Source: Magnetococcales bacterium WMHbin3
GTDB lineage: Bacteria > Pseudomonadota > Magnetococcia > Magnetococcales > Magnetaquicoccaceae
Assembly (NCBI GenBank): GCA_002753185.1
Contig: PDZX01000031.1
Location: 1 to 44,051 of the forward strand
Direction: 5' to 3'
Length of the DNA: 44,051 nucleotides
Positions 25,188-37,500 of this stretch are shown piece after piece. The notes below the pieces were generated by a model. The model worked only from the letters and a program-made list of their open reading frames with translations. It searched no databases and had not been told where the DNA came from. Both the position numbers and the translations under genes were made by a program. Position 1 is the stretch's first letter. Every line of letters begins with the position of its first letter.

Positions 25188-26477
25188 ATGCCGACGGAAG
25201 AGGCGTTGCGCGCGTTGCTGGTACAGACCATTCCCCGCATGGAACACCGGGAGCGCGGGGAACGCCTGGTGGTCGAACTGGAGCGGCTGGTGACCAGTGC
25301 CGGCCCGGAACCGGTCGCCACCCGCTTCTACTCCCTGCCGCGTCCCCATCCCGGCACCTTTCTGGGCAAGGGGAACCTGGAAGCCCTGGCCGCCGCAGTG
25401 AAGGAGGAGGAGTGCAATCTGGTGGTCTTCAACCACACTCTTTCTCCGGTTCAGCAGCGCAATCTGGAAAAGGCCCTGGCGGCCAAGGTTTCGGACCGGA
25501 CCGGAGTGATTCTGGAAATTTTCTCGGCGCGCGCCCAGACCCGCGAGGGCCGTCTGCAAGTGGAGCTGGCGGCCTTGTTGTATCAGCAGACCCGGCTGGT
25601 GCGCACCTGGAGCCATCTGGAGCGCCAAAAGGGGGGCGTCGGGCTGCGGGGCGGACCTGGCGAGACCCAGATCGAGATCGACCGCCGCCTGATCCGCGAG
25701 CGGATCCGCAAACTGGAGAGATCCCTGGAGACGGTCAAGCGGACCCGGAAGCTTCAGCGCCGGGCGCGTCAGGAGGTGCCGTTCTTCAGCGCGGCCCTGG
25801 TGGGTTACACCAATGCCGGCAAGTCCACCCTGTTCAATCGCCTGACCGGGGCGAGCGTGCTGGCCGAGGATCAGTTGTTCGCAACACTGGACCCCACCTT
25901 GCGCCGCATCGAGCTGCCCACCGGGGATCGCATCATTCTGAGCGACACCGTAGGGTTCATCCGGGACCTGCCGCACCAACTGGTGGCCGCCTTTCGCGCC
26001 ACCCTGGAGGAGACCCTGGAGGCCGATCTGCTGGTGCATGTGGTGGATCTTTCGGATCCGGAGTGGGAGGAGCAGGAGGGGTCGGTCATGGAGACCCTGC
26101 GGGAGTTGGATGCCGACGGCAAGCCCATGCTGACCCTCTACAACAAGGCCGACCTCCTCGCCCCCGACGCCGGACGCCTGGAGCGGGTGCAGGGCAGGGA
26201 GGATGCCTTGATTCTTTCGGCGGTTTCCGGGAGCGGCATCGATGCGTTACTGTCTGCCCTGGGCCGGGCGGCGCGCAAATCCGCCCGCGTGATCCATCTG
26301 TGTCTGCCGGTTACGGATGGCGCCCTGCTGGCCCGTTTGTCCCAGGAGGGTCAGGTGCTGGAGCGCCGCGACGAGGATGCGGCCATCCATCTGACCGTCT
26401 CCCTCACCCCCATCGCCCATGGCCGCCTGGAGCCATTGCTGCGCGATTATCTGTTGGCAAGACCCGCGCAGCGTTGA
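25188..26477 (+). CDS. hflX: Ribosome-associated GTPase HflX
   Basis: 429 residues. The N-terminal glycine-rich domain has GTFLGKGNLE, FNHTLSPVQQRNLE and RTGVILEIF. LRGGPGETQIEIDRR leads into a long coiled-coil helix. The G domain has GYTNAGKSTLFNRL (G1), DTVGFIRDLPH (G3), NKADL (G4) and a final SAVSG (G5). It splits or rescues stalled ribosomes. GGAG precedes ATG 25188. It is probably co-transcribed with miaA and converges on the Rpn-like gene. Confidence 0.96.
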   Translation: MPTEEALRALLVQTIPRMEHRERGERLVVELERLVTSAGPEPVATRFYSLPRPHPGTFLGKGNLEALAAAVKEEECNLVVFNHTLSPVQQRNLEKALAAKVSDRTGVILEIFSARAQTREGRLQVELAALLYQQTRLVRTWSHLERQKGGVGLRGGPGETQIEIDRRLIRERIRKLERSLETVKRTRKLQRRARQEVPFFSAALVGYTNAGKSTLFNRLTGASVLAEDQLFATLDPTLRRIELPTGDRIILSDTVGFIRDLPHQLVAAFRATLEETLEADLLVHVVDLSDPEWEEQEGSVMETLRELDADGKPMLTLYNKADLLAPDAGRLERVQGREDALILSAVSGSGIDALLSALGRAARKSARVIHLCLPVTDGALLARLSQEGQVLERRDEDAAIHLTVSLTPIAHGRLEPLLRDYLLARPAQR

Positions 26478-26487
26478 TTTTTGTTTT

Positions 26488-27462
26488 TCATTGAAAAATC
26501 GCCTGCAACGAATCGGCCTTGAAGAGTCTTCTGGCCCACAGATCGATGTCATCCGGTTTGGCGGCAGTCACCTTGTTCCGCACCGGCTTTGGCACCAATC
26601 CGAAACGCTCTTGAAGCAGCTTGAGGAGCAATTTGGCCTGGCCTTGTTGCTTGCCTATCTTTTTGCCGATCTCTTTGCCTCGTTTTTCACCGATTTCCTG
26701 TCCGATACGCTCCACGCTCGAAATGTACGGCATCTTTTGGCTCTCCTCGAAGGCATTGATTTCATTTAATAATTGCATATCGAGTTCTTTCGGCAAATGC
26801 AGCACCCAGTCGATGAAGCGAAACAGGTCGATCACCTGCTGGCGTTCGAAACCGCTCTGGTAGAGGCTGCGGATCAGGTGTCGTTTGACATCCAGGCGGT
26901 CATCCATCCGGTTGCGGGTCCGCTTGGCGTGCAGATGGGCCAAGGTCACGACCGCGAACGGATTGGTGGAGTGGATCAAGTCGGCTTCGGCAAAGTCCGT
27001 CAACTTGACGGCCGTGAACCGATAGCTCTGGCATGTCCCCCACAGTTCATAACGGAACTCCTCCGGCTTCCATTGGGCGCTTTCGTCCGCCAGGATGGCC
27101 AGTCCCACCACCGGTTTCTGGTGGAGGTCGAAGGCCCGGTACTGGTAAACATACATGCCCCTGGCAAAGTTCGTCTTGCGGTCGCCTTGGATCTCGATGT
27201 GAATCAGCACCCAGCACGCATCGCCCGTGCGTCTCCACACTTTCACCAATTTGTCCATGCGCCGGTCGCCACTTTCGGCCTCGCGGGTGATGCGGGCCAG
27301 TTCCGTATCGAGAAATTCATGCCTGCGCGTCCAGTCGATGTCATTATGCGCCATCGGCAGGAAAAAAGCCAGAAATTCGCGGAAGTAGCCCTCCACGATC
27401 TCCTTCCAGGGGACATCGAACTGATCGTTGCGGCGTTTTTTCGAGCTTTGCCTCGTTGCCAT
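26488..27462 (-). CDS. Rpn-like / DUF4351-type nuclease-transposase family protein
   Basis: 324 residues from ATG 27462, which has GGGAGG at ideal spacing; ATG 27483 is less likely. The motifs MDKLVKVW and WVLIHIEIQGD give the D...ExQ pattern of the PD-(D/E)XK fold seen in Rpn recombination-promoting nucleases. The C-terminal third has a repetitive, charged Gly-Lys-Glu stretch (IGQEIGEKRGKEIGKK) followed by LLKLLQERFGLVP, as in DUF4351 proteins. These genes are often multicopy and mobile. The GC content is close to the chromosome. Whether it cuts DNA is inferred. Confidence 0.8.
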   Translation of the reverse strand: MATRQSSKKRRNDQFDVPWKEIVEGYFREFLAFFLPMAHNDIDWTRRHEFLDTELARITREAESGDRRMDKLVKVWRRTGDACWVLIHIEIQGDRKTNFARGMYVYQYRAFDLHQKPVVGLAILADESAQWKPEEFRYELWGTCQSYRFTAVKLTDFAEADLIHSTNPFAVVTLAHLHAKRTRNRMDDRLDVKRHLIRSLYQSGFERQQVIDLFRFIDWVLHLPKELDMQLLNEINAFEESQKMPYISSVERIGQEIGEKRGKEIGKKIGKQQGQAKLLLKLLQERFGLVPKPVRNKVTAAKPDDIDLWARRLFKADSLQAIFQ

Positions 27463-27516
27463 CCTGTCCTCCCAGTCTTGCATGGCTGAGATATATTAAC
27501 ATTATAGTGTATTCTG

Positions 27517-28332
27517 TTAGATAGTTTGTTTTGGACGTGGTTGGGGTTGAGCATCAGTTCTCATTGATGCCGTTTTGCCGTCGCACCGTTCAAATAATTC
27601 GTTTCTCCATTCGATGTTGTTTAACTCATTGTATTTTTCTGTAATTTCCGTACCATCGAAAAATCTCTTTCCTTGCATAATTATACCAATTTTTTTTCCG
27701 TTTCCGATTCTATATAAGCCGCAAAGCTGAGGAGGGGCTGAGGAATATGTATCCGATCCCTTTGAAAGAGCGTCTGAAAAAGCAGAGAAAATTGCTCTTG
27801 AGGTTCCCGATGCATCTGATTTTCGCCACTTATTGAGATATTCTTCTACACTATTTTTGCCTGTACCAAGACAAAGCATGTATTCTGATGATTTAAATTT
27901 TTTTGTCTCGTCTATTGTGAAAGAAATACTACCATTTTTATAGCATTTATAATGGTATAAAATAAAATTACATTCAAGCTTCAGCCTGCCGTCCTGTCTT
28001 ACGACAATCACAATATCAGAATTATTGAAGTGAGTCTTTGGATAATTGATTAATTCGGTGGCAATCAATAATTTTATTTTATCACCTAAAGAACCAATTT
28101 TAAAATCTAATAATTTATTTTGTATTCTTTCTATTATTTTATGTATGCACGATACTGAAAATACGGAGTCTCCAGTATAGCTAGCAATTATTGGATGGAT
28201 AGGCGAGGTGAATAATTTGCTTCCACAATTCCATTGCGTACAATTCCCCCAGGAAATTCTGCTGTCTGATGCAATGTATACAGATGCTGGGGATCTTTGA
28301 TCTACACCAACCCAAACTATCAAGCTTGTCAT
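27517..28332 (-). CDS. Proteasome-fold (Ntn hydrolase) protein
   Basis: 271 residues, AT-rich. It begins MTSLIVWVGVDQ..., so Met removal would expose Thr1. The proteasome-like YIASDSRISWG supplies an aspartate at the D17 place, and GSKLFTSPIHPIIASYTG supplies the K33-like lysine and the following strand. The Thr/Asp/Lys set is thus present. Length is near that of a beta subunit plus a C-terminal extension rich in Pro/Gln/Arg. No ATPase or alpha-subunit partner is nearby. Upstream of 28332 the frame stays open to 28389, but only this start fits the mature Thr. The substrate is unknown; a conflict or quality-control role is a guess. Confidence 0.62.
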   Translation of the reverse strand: MTSLIVWVGVDQRSPASVYIASDSRISWGNCTQWNCGSKLFTSPIHPIIASYTGDSVFSVSCIHKIIERIQNKLLDFKIGSLGDKIKLLIATELINYPKTHFNNSDIVIVVRQDGRLKLECNFILYHYKCYKNGSISFTIDETKKFKSSEYMLCLGTGKNSVEEYLNKWRKSDASGTSRAIFSAFSDALSKGSDTYSSAPPQLCGLYRIGNGKKIGIIMQGKRFFDGTEITEKYNELNNIEWRNELFERCDGKTASMRTDAQPQPRPKQTI

Positions 28333-28434
28333 CTGTTGACGTCCGCAAGGAAACAGTGTATACGAAGAAGTAAATTTACATCTTTGCAAGTCCCTAGCCC
28401 TCCACCAACTTTTTTGGGGGGTAGCTAACAGAGC

Positions 28435-28460
28435 TTTCCACCCCAGAAATGGGGTGGAAA
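28435..28460. repeat. Perfect 10-bp hairpin in the AT-rich gap
   Basis: TTTCCACCCC, loop AGAAAT, GGGGTGGAAA. It lies between the proteasome-like gene and the DUF2442 gene. No T-run follows directly, so a terminator is uncertain; it may be an operator or an mRNA leader structure of the proteasome-like gene. Confidence 0.5.
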
Positions 28461-28586
28461 TGGGGTCTGTTGCCTTATTATTTATAATTTTTCCTAATTT
28501 TTAATTGGCTTGAAAAATCTAATAGAATTTTCTATGAATATTTTTAATTCAAATTCAGTCCTGTGTGGTTGTATCCTTTGCGCCGG

Positions 28587-28829
28587 TCACTCCACGGGAA
28601 CGCTTTCCAGATAGAGCGTGTCCCAACTGAAATCCTGGTCATGGGGCCACGCTACATGACCGGATACGGCCCGCGCGCGACGAAAGTAGGCGGGATCGCG
28701 CAGTTCACGGAAAATGCCCTTGTCCAGATAAGGCGCAACGTCGAACCGCCTGCGTTCTCCATTGGTAAAATCCAACAGCAGGGATGCGTTCTCCGCCGGT
28801 TCCACGGCCACGACTTTCGGGTTCGGCAT
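28587..28829 (-). CDS. DUF2442 domain protein
   Basis: 80 residues with the DUF2442 pattern: VVAVEPAENASLLLDFTNGE, RRFDVAPYLDKGIF and a C-terminal DFSWDTLYLESVP. GAGG precedes ATG 28829. It starts seven bases after the DUF4160 stop, so the two form one transcription unit. This pairing is common in bacteria and looks like a toxin-antitoxin arrangement, but I know of no settled function. Confidence 0.88.
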   Translation of the reverse strand: MPNPKVVAVEPAENASLLLDFTNGERRRFDVAPYLDKGIFRELRDPAYFRRARAVSGHVAWPHDQDFSWDTLYLESVPVE

Positions 28830-28836
28830 GGGAGCC

Positions 28837-29106
28837 TCACTTTAACGGGTCTATGGGAAACACCCGGTTTCCCTCCATGGCCAGTTTCCAGTCGGCCATC
28901 AATTCGTCACGATGCAGCTCGATCCATGCCTGGACAAGGCGAATCTTCTGCCGGGGCAGTTCTCCCGTCAGCATTTCCCCATCCTCTATGCCAAAGACAC
29001 CGTTCATGTCGCCATACCCCGCATGGATATGGGGAGTATGATGTTGCCTGTCGTCAAAAAAGTACATGCGGATTATCAGTCCGTAGAACATCGAAATAAC
29101 AGGCAT
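28837..29106 (-). CDS. DUF4160 domain protein
   Basis: 89 residues from ATG 29106, with GAGGAG upstream. It matches the DUF4160 pattern MPVISMFYGLIIRMYFFDD, HHTPHIHAGYGD and then RLVQAWIELHRDELMADW. The HTPHIHA histidines are the family hallmark and may bind metal or form an active site. It precedes DUF2442 in the same unit. A longer open frame upstream has no family resemblance. Confidence 0.9.
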   Translation of the reverse strand: MPVISMFYGLIIRMYFFDDRQHHTPHIHAGYGDMNGVFGIEDGEMLTGELPRQKIRLVQAWIELHRDELMADWKLAMEGNRVFPIDPLK

Positions 29107-29296
29107 GTCATGCAACTCCTCTTGGATGCCAACCATGCATTCACTGCCAGGATAAAGGAAAGGTGGAAGGAACGCAAGTCCATGCCAGCCCACCCCATGG
29201 CAATCGCATTTGAACTTTGCTTGACATAAGGAAAAAGCTTGCCTGGAGGATCGTGGCTGATTCACTCCGATGCTTTTGAAGTGCGATTGCCCTGGC

Positions 29297-29389
29297 CGCG
29301 CGCGGGCCGTGTTCGGCCATGTGTCGTGGCCCCATGACCAGGATTGCGGTTGGGACACGCTCTATCCGGAAAGTGTTCCCGTGGCGTGA
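29297..29389 (+). pseudogene. Inverted C-terminal fragment of a second DUF2442 gene
   Basis: On the plus strand the frame RARAVFGHVSWPHDQDCGW then DTLYPESVPVA ends at TGA 29389. It closely matches the last ~30 residues of the intact DUF2442 protein (RARAVSGHVAWPHDQDFSW...). DNA identity over the 93 bases is high by eye (mid to high 80s percent). No start or N-terminal part is present. The rest of 29107-29429 holds no gene that I can support. Confidence 0.7.
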
Positions 29390-29429
29390 CCGGTGTGGGC
29401 GATGTCATTCCCGATCGCCGGATGCGGTC

Positions 29430-31994
<2,565 letters not shown>

Positions 31995-32174
31995 GGATGC
32001 GACTCTGTGGATGATTTGGCATTCAAGGTGGACAAAAAAAAATTATACGATTTTGCGTGCCATGTAAAGCCCCCAGTTTCGACCGGGGCACAGGATGCAC
32101 GCGGTGTCTCTTGCCAGTCCCCCGCTCCCTATGTATCCTGATTTTTTTTAACCGCACCCATCCAGGAGGCCCCC

Positions 32175-32768
32175 ATGAGCCAATCCCCCACGCGCATCAT
32201 CCCCATCCAGCAGGAGACCGAGGAAACCCCTACCCTCTCCCCCGCCGAGGAGTGGAACGAAGACCGCAAGAATCTCGACCGGCTCAGCCGCGCCGGAGAG
32301 TGGAGCGAAGCCCTGAAAATCTTGAAACGGCTCTCCACCAAACATAAGAATCATCAAATCTACTCCGCTCTCGCCCAGCGCATCTGGGTCGGCCTGAAAA
32401 CCGATGCCCCGGCCATCGAGGTGGTGCAGGGACTCTTTCACCTGCTCAACACCCTGGGTCCCCGCCACGAACTGGCCCCGGACATCTGCGCCCTGGCCCA
32501 CCTCATCGCCAAACACCGCACCCCCGATCACCCCGATCGCGACCTGGCCATCGGACAGTCTCAGCAGATGTTCTCCGTGGTCTGCGACACCCTCAATGTC
32601 ATCGGCGACGACGCCTTCCGCATCTGGGTGGCCGCCAACCAACTCGATCAGCCCGATTTCTATACCTCCAAGGTCCTCAAGGGCCTGGAAATCATGGTCG
32701 GCGACGCGTGGTGGATCGATCACGAGGCCCTGCAACGGGGGCTGGAGAACTCCCAGACAGCCTCTTGA
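32175..32768 (+). CDS. Hypothetical protein, 197 residues
   Basis: A soluble, helix-rich protein. Its N-terminal ~25 residues look disordered; the rest alternates hydrophobic and charged residues in a TPR/HEAT-like way (RAGEWSEALKILKRLSTKHK). AGGAGG precedes ATG 32175. I recognise no family. Its stop overlaps the proposed TTG start of tamA, so it may be co-expressed with tamA-tamB. Confidence 0.7.
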   Translation: MSQSPTRIIPIQQETEETPTLSPAEEWNEDRKNLDRLSRAGEWSEALKILKRLSTKHKNHQIYSALAQRIWVGLKTDAPAIEVVQGLFHLLNTLGPRHELAPDICALAHLIAKHRTPDHPDRDLAIGQSQQMFSVVCDTLNVIGDDAFRIWVAANQLDQPDFYTSKVLKGLEIMVGDAWWIDHEALQRGLENSQTAS

Positions 32769-34576
32769 TTTTATTCAGCACTAATAAGTATTTTTTATTA
32801 CTTATTATACTATCATGCTGGATAAATATAAATAATGTTTACGCAGATGAGGCAGAAACCAGTAAATTAAGATATACCGTACGGTTCGTGGGACTCGATG
32901 AACATGCGGATCTGGCCGAACTGGTAAAAGAAATCTCCGTGGGGGTCAAGCGGCAGGGCGACCCGATCGGCAGCCGTTTCCTGCTGGCCCGCCGTGGCGG
33001 CACGGACCAGAAGAGTTTTCTGGATGCCCTGAAGGCCAAGGGCTACTTCGACGCCACCGTACACGTGGAGATCACCGGCGAGGAGACGCCCCATGAACTC
33101 GTCTTCCACATCGCCCCGCATACCCGCTACCTGCTGGCCCCTCCCACCCTGATCATCGCGCCGGCGGCGGAGCGCTTCACCCCGCCCACATGGGAAAAAC
33201 GGAAACTGGCCGAAGGCGATCCCGCCGAGAGCGAACGGATCCTCAAGGCGGAGGAGATCCTGCGGCAGTCCGCCCTGGAACAGGGATACCCCTTCGCCAA
33301 AACGGGCAAACGCCGGGTGCGTCTGGACCGGGAGCGCCATCTGGCCCTGGTGGAGCTGCGTCTGGATCCCGGCCCCTGGGTGGCACTGGGCGAGGTGCGG
33401 ATCAAGGGCAACGAGAAGGTGGAGGAGGCGTTCCTGCAACGCCGCATCCCCTGGTCCGCCGGCACGCCCTATCACCCGAAGCGGCTGGAGGAGCTGCGCA
33501 AGGCCATGACCACCACCGGCCTGTTCAGCGTGGCGCGGGTCGGGTTGGCCGAACGGGCCGACGCGGCGGGACGCTGGCCCGTGGAGCTGGAGGTGACCGA
33601 ACGCAAGCACCGTACCTGGCGGGCGGGCGCGGCGTTCAGCACGGATCGGGGGGTGGTTATGAACGGCGGCTGGGAACACCGCAACCTGGGCAACGCCGGG
33701 CAACGGCTGCGCGCCGAGGCCACCGTGGGCATGGCCAACGTGAGTCTGCTCGGCGGCTACGACATCCCCGATTTCGGAAGGCGCGGCCAGCGGTTGCGCT
33801 TTTCCGGCAAGCTCGACCAGGCCACGGAGCAGGCCTACGAGAACGTCTCCATGGAACTGGGCGCCGGGGTGAGCCGGCCCATCTTCGAGCCGGGCGGGGA
33901 GGTCTCCCTCACCCTCAATTACCGGCTCTCCAATGTGCTGGAACGGAGCACCGACATCCGCAAATCGTACAGTTACGCCTCCCTGCCCCTGGGGCTGACC
34001 CTGGATCGGAGCAACGATCCCCTGGACGCCACGCAAGGATGGCGCTTCTCTTCGGAACTCGCACCGATGTTGACCGCCACCGGCCAGGGCGTCACCATGG
34101 TGCGCTGGAACAACCGGGGAAGCCTTTATCACACCCCGGAGGGCCTGCCCCGGCTGGTGCTGGCGGGACGGGCGGAACTGGATTCCATGCATGGCGCCGA
34201 GCGGGACGCCATTCCGGCGGACAACCGCCTCTATGCCGGGGGGGGCAGCTCCCTGCGCGGGTACGGGCAGCAGTTGGCCAGCCCGCTGGATCCCACCGGC
34301 AAGCCTTTGGGGGGGCGTTCCCTGGTGGCCTTCGGCACCGAGGCGCGCTATCGGCTCAACGACTCCTTCGGTGTGGTGGGTTTTCTCGACGCGGGCAGCG
34401 CGCTGCTCGCCGAGTGGCCCTGGCAGGGGTTGCATCTGCTGTACGGCGCGGGGCTGGGCGTCCGCTACATGACGGCCATCGGACCCTTGCGTCTGGACGT
34501 GGCGGCCCCCTTGAGCCGGCGTGAGGGGATCGATGCCGCGTATCAGCTCTACATGAGCATCGGCCAGGCCTTTTGA
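32765..34576 (+). CDS. tamA: Outer-membrane TamA/BamA-family protein
   Basis: 603 residues from TTG 32765, whose TTGA overlaps the preceding stop. The first ~28 residues form a signal peptide (FLLLIILSCW...NNVYA). POTRA-like repeats follow (~30-260), with GEVRIKGNEKVEEAFLQRR. The C-terminal Omp85 barrel starts near RAGAAFSTDRG, carries GGGSSLRGYG and ends in Phe. With TamB it helps insert proteins or move lipids at the outer membrane. The first ~100 bases are AT-rich, unlike the rest, so the start could be argued. No better ATG exists nearby. Confidence 0.88.
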   Translation: MILFSTNKYFLLLIILSCWININNVYADEAETSKLRYTVRFVGLDEHADLAELVKEISVGVKRQGDPIGSRFLLARRGGTDQKSFLDALKAKGYFDATVHVEITGEETPHELVFHIAPHTRYLLAPPTLIIAPAAERFTPPTWEKRKLAEGDPAESERILKAEEILRQSALEQGYPFAKTGKRRVRLDRERHLALVELRLDPGPWVALGEVRIKGNEKVEEAFLQRRIPWSAGTPYHPKRLEELRKAMTTTGLFSVARVGLAERADAAGRWPVELEVTERKHRTWRAGAAFSTDRGVVMNGGWEHRNLGNAGQRLRAEATVGMANVSLLGGYDIPDFGRRGQRLRFSGKLDQATEQAYENVSMELGAGVSRPIFEPGGEVSLTLNYRLSNVLERSTDIRKSYSYASLPLGLTLDRSNDPLDATQGWRFSSELAPMLTATGQGVTMVRWNNRGSLYHTPEGLPRLVLAGRAELDSMHGAERDAIPADNRLYAGGGSSLRGYGQQLASPLDPTGKPLGGRSLVAFGTEARYRLNDSFGVVGFLDAGSALLAEWPWQGLHLLYGAGLGVRYMTAIGPLRLDVAAPLSRREGIDAAYQLYMSIGQAF

Positions 34577-34581
34577 CCCCC

Positions 34582-37500
34582 ATGGAAACCCCTCCCTCAC
34601 CGCCGCCCCCAACGCCAGTGCCGCCCCGCAAGCGGCGCTGGGGTCGTGGCCTGGCGTGGCTGACGGCGGGATTTTTTTTGCCGCTGTTGCTGTTGGCGCT
34701 CGCCCTCTCCCTGGAGGGCGTGCGCCGGCTGGCCTTCGCAGAATTGGAAAAGACGCTGATCCGCATGGAGAGTCCACTGCGGGTGCGCGGGCTGGAATGG
34801 GAGTGGCCCCTCGTCGTGCGGGTGGCCGAACTGTCTTGGCGGGACTCCGGGGGGGTCTGGCTGGAGGTCGGGCAGGGGGTCGTGTCCCTCTCCTGGCGCG
34901 AGCTGACGCGGGGCCGCGTCGTCATCCCCGAACTGAGCGCCGGACGGATCGCCATGATGCGTGCGCCGGAAGCCTCTTCCGACACGCAGCCGGTCGCCAT
35001 TCCCCCGTTCGTCCTGGAGCGCGTTCGGGTGGAGCGCCTGGATCTGGGCCGGCATGGCGCGTGGCGCATCGGTGGGGATCTCTCCAGGGAAGCGGACGGG
35101 GTGTTGGCCGTTCGGGCCGACTTGGCCCGTCTGGACAGGGAGGGGACCTCGGCCAGGGTGAGCGCCGCCCTGACCCCGGCAAGCCAACGGTTGCGCCTGG
35201 AGGTCGATTGGCAAGATGACAGCGGTCTGTTGGCCGAATTGTCGGAAAACCCCCGTCTGGCAGGGGTCGGGATCACCTTGCGGGGGGATGGCCCAGTGAC
35301 GGAATGGACCGGCCAGGCCACGCTCCAGGGGCCGGAGATCCCCGCTTCCCGCATCGACCTGACCCTGAACGGGGCGCGACTTGCGCAAGGGGCGCTTCAA
35401 GCCACGCTTGCCGGGGATTGGCCCGCGCCGCCACCGTTCGCCGGGGAGGCGCGGGTAAAGGCCGTGTTGAGCGGTTCGTTGTCCGCGCCCGAAGCCCGTC
35501 TCACCCTGGAAAGCCGGGAGTTGGCCATGGAGGGCCACCGTCTGACCGGGGTGCGGCTTGGGGCCGCGTTGCTCCAGGCATCGGATGGCACCTGGCCCGC
35601 TGGGATCCGCGTGCAAGGGGATCTGCAAGCCGAGTCGTTGACCCTCGATCCCGCCCCGGAGGGGTGGTCCGCCTGGCAGCCCAAGGTGGCATTCAGCGCC
35701 CGTCTCGCGGATGCCGAAACCCTCCTGGTGGAGTCGTTGACCCTGGAGAACGGTCGTGAGGCCATCCTTGCCGCCAGGGGGGAACTGCATCCCGCCACCC
35801 GGACCGGGCGTTTCCAGGCGACTGGAGAGATCCCCCGCCTGGCCGTCTTCTCCCGCTGGTTGCCCTGGCCGGTGCGAGGCACGGCGGATTGGCGTCTGGA
35901 AGGGGAGGTGGCGGCCCCGCCCGCACTGACTTTCACCGCCGCGCTCGAGGGACACGGCATCGAGGGTCTGCCCCCGGAGGCGGCGCCCCTGGGCCGGGAG
36001 CCGGTGGTGCGGATGCGGGGCGTCCTGCATCCCGACAGATTGGCGGCCTCTCTGGTGGAGGTGACCGGCAAGGAGGCGACCTTGCGTGGCGATCTGGATC
36101 TGGACTGGCTGCGGGAGACCTTGCGTACCCGCGCCTCCCTGAAATGGCCAAAACCGTCGATCGAGGTCGATCTGGAGGCCACGAGCGCCGCCCTTGCCAA
36201 GGCGCCTGCCGGAACCCTGGCGCTGGCGGCGCGCCATCCCACCGGACGGCTGACCGCCAGCAGCCGTTACCGGATTACCGATTTCCGTCAGCTGTTTCTG
36301 GAGGATCTGCAACTGCAAGGACCGCGCGTCCAATTGGCCGGAAACCTGTCCGCCGACTGGCGCGACGGGCGGATTCAGGGCCGCCTGACCGGCGCGAGCG
36401 AGGATCTGGCGGCCTTGAAACCCTGGCATGGCCTGGATCTGCGCGGCCGGGCGGAAGGGGAGTTGACCCTGGAGACCCCCACGGGCGGCAAGCCGCAAGG
36501 CCGGTTGATCGCCAAGGGGGGCGATCTGGTCGGGGGGTTCGGTCGCATCGGCAAGGCGCGCCTCGATGCGCGCGCCGGTCTGCCCCTGGAGCGCTCCCCT
36601 CTGGAGGCGCGGCTGACGCTCGACAAGTGGCAACACCCGCAAGCCCGTTTCGGCACCCTGGTGGCCTCCGTGAACGGCCCATTGTCCCGTCTGGCGTGGA
36701 CGTTGGACGGCAAGGGCGAGGCGGGCTGGCCCCTCGCCGTGAGCGCCTCCGGGCACTATTCCCCGCAGGCGCGGGGCGCGCGCCTGGAGTTGGCCTCCCT
36801 GACCGGCGCCCTCGCCAAGGAGAAGTTGCGCCTGCAAAAACCGTTCGTCATCCTGCTCGCCGACGACCTGGCCCAGGTGGATCCCATGGAGTTGACTCTG
36901 GGGGAGGTGGCGCTCCGCGCCAGTCTGACCAGCCGGGGACGGCAGGTGGACGGTCAACTGAGCGGGCGCGGGGACCTGGCGATCCTGCAACGGCTGGGAC
37001 TGCCCCCCATGCGCGGGGCCACCCGTCTGGATGTCAGCGTTCAGGGCGCGGCGGCCCATCCGGATGTCACGTTCTCCCTTGCGCTCAAGAAGGGGCAGCC
37101 CCTGGCCCCCACCCTCAAGCATCTGCCGCCGGTGGATCTCACCCTGACCGGGATCCTGCGCGAAGGGCGCGGTTTGCGTGTCGATCTGGTGTCGCAGGGG
37201 CTGACCCAGGGCAGGATGATCGGCCATGCCGAATGGCCGCTGCGATTCGGTGTGCGCCCGTGGGTATTGGATCAGGTCGGGGGGGAACCGATCCAGGCGG
37301 CCCTGAAGGGGCAGGCCCGGCTGTCGGACGTGGGGAAATGGTTGCATTGGGAAGAAAATCAGCGCCTGGAAGGGGTGGTGGCCATGGATTGGCGCGCTGG
37401 CGGCACCCCGGAGCGGCCTCTCATCGAAGGCGGGATGACCCTGGAAAAAGGGTTGTTCGAGCAGGCCGACGCCGGGACCATGCTGCACGACATCCGCATG

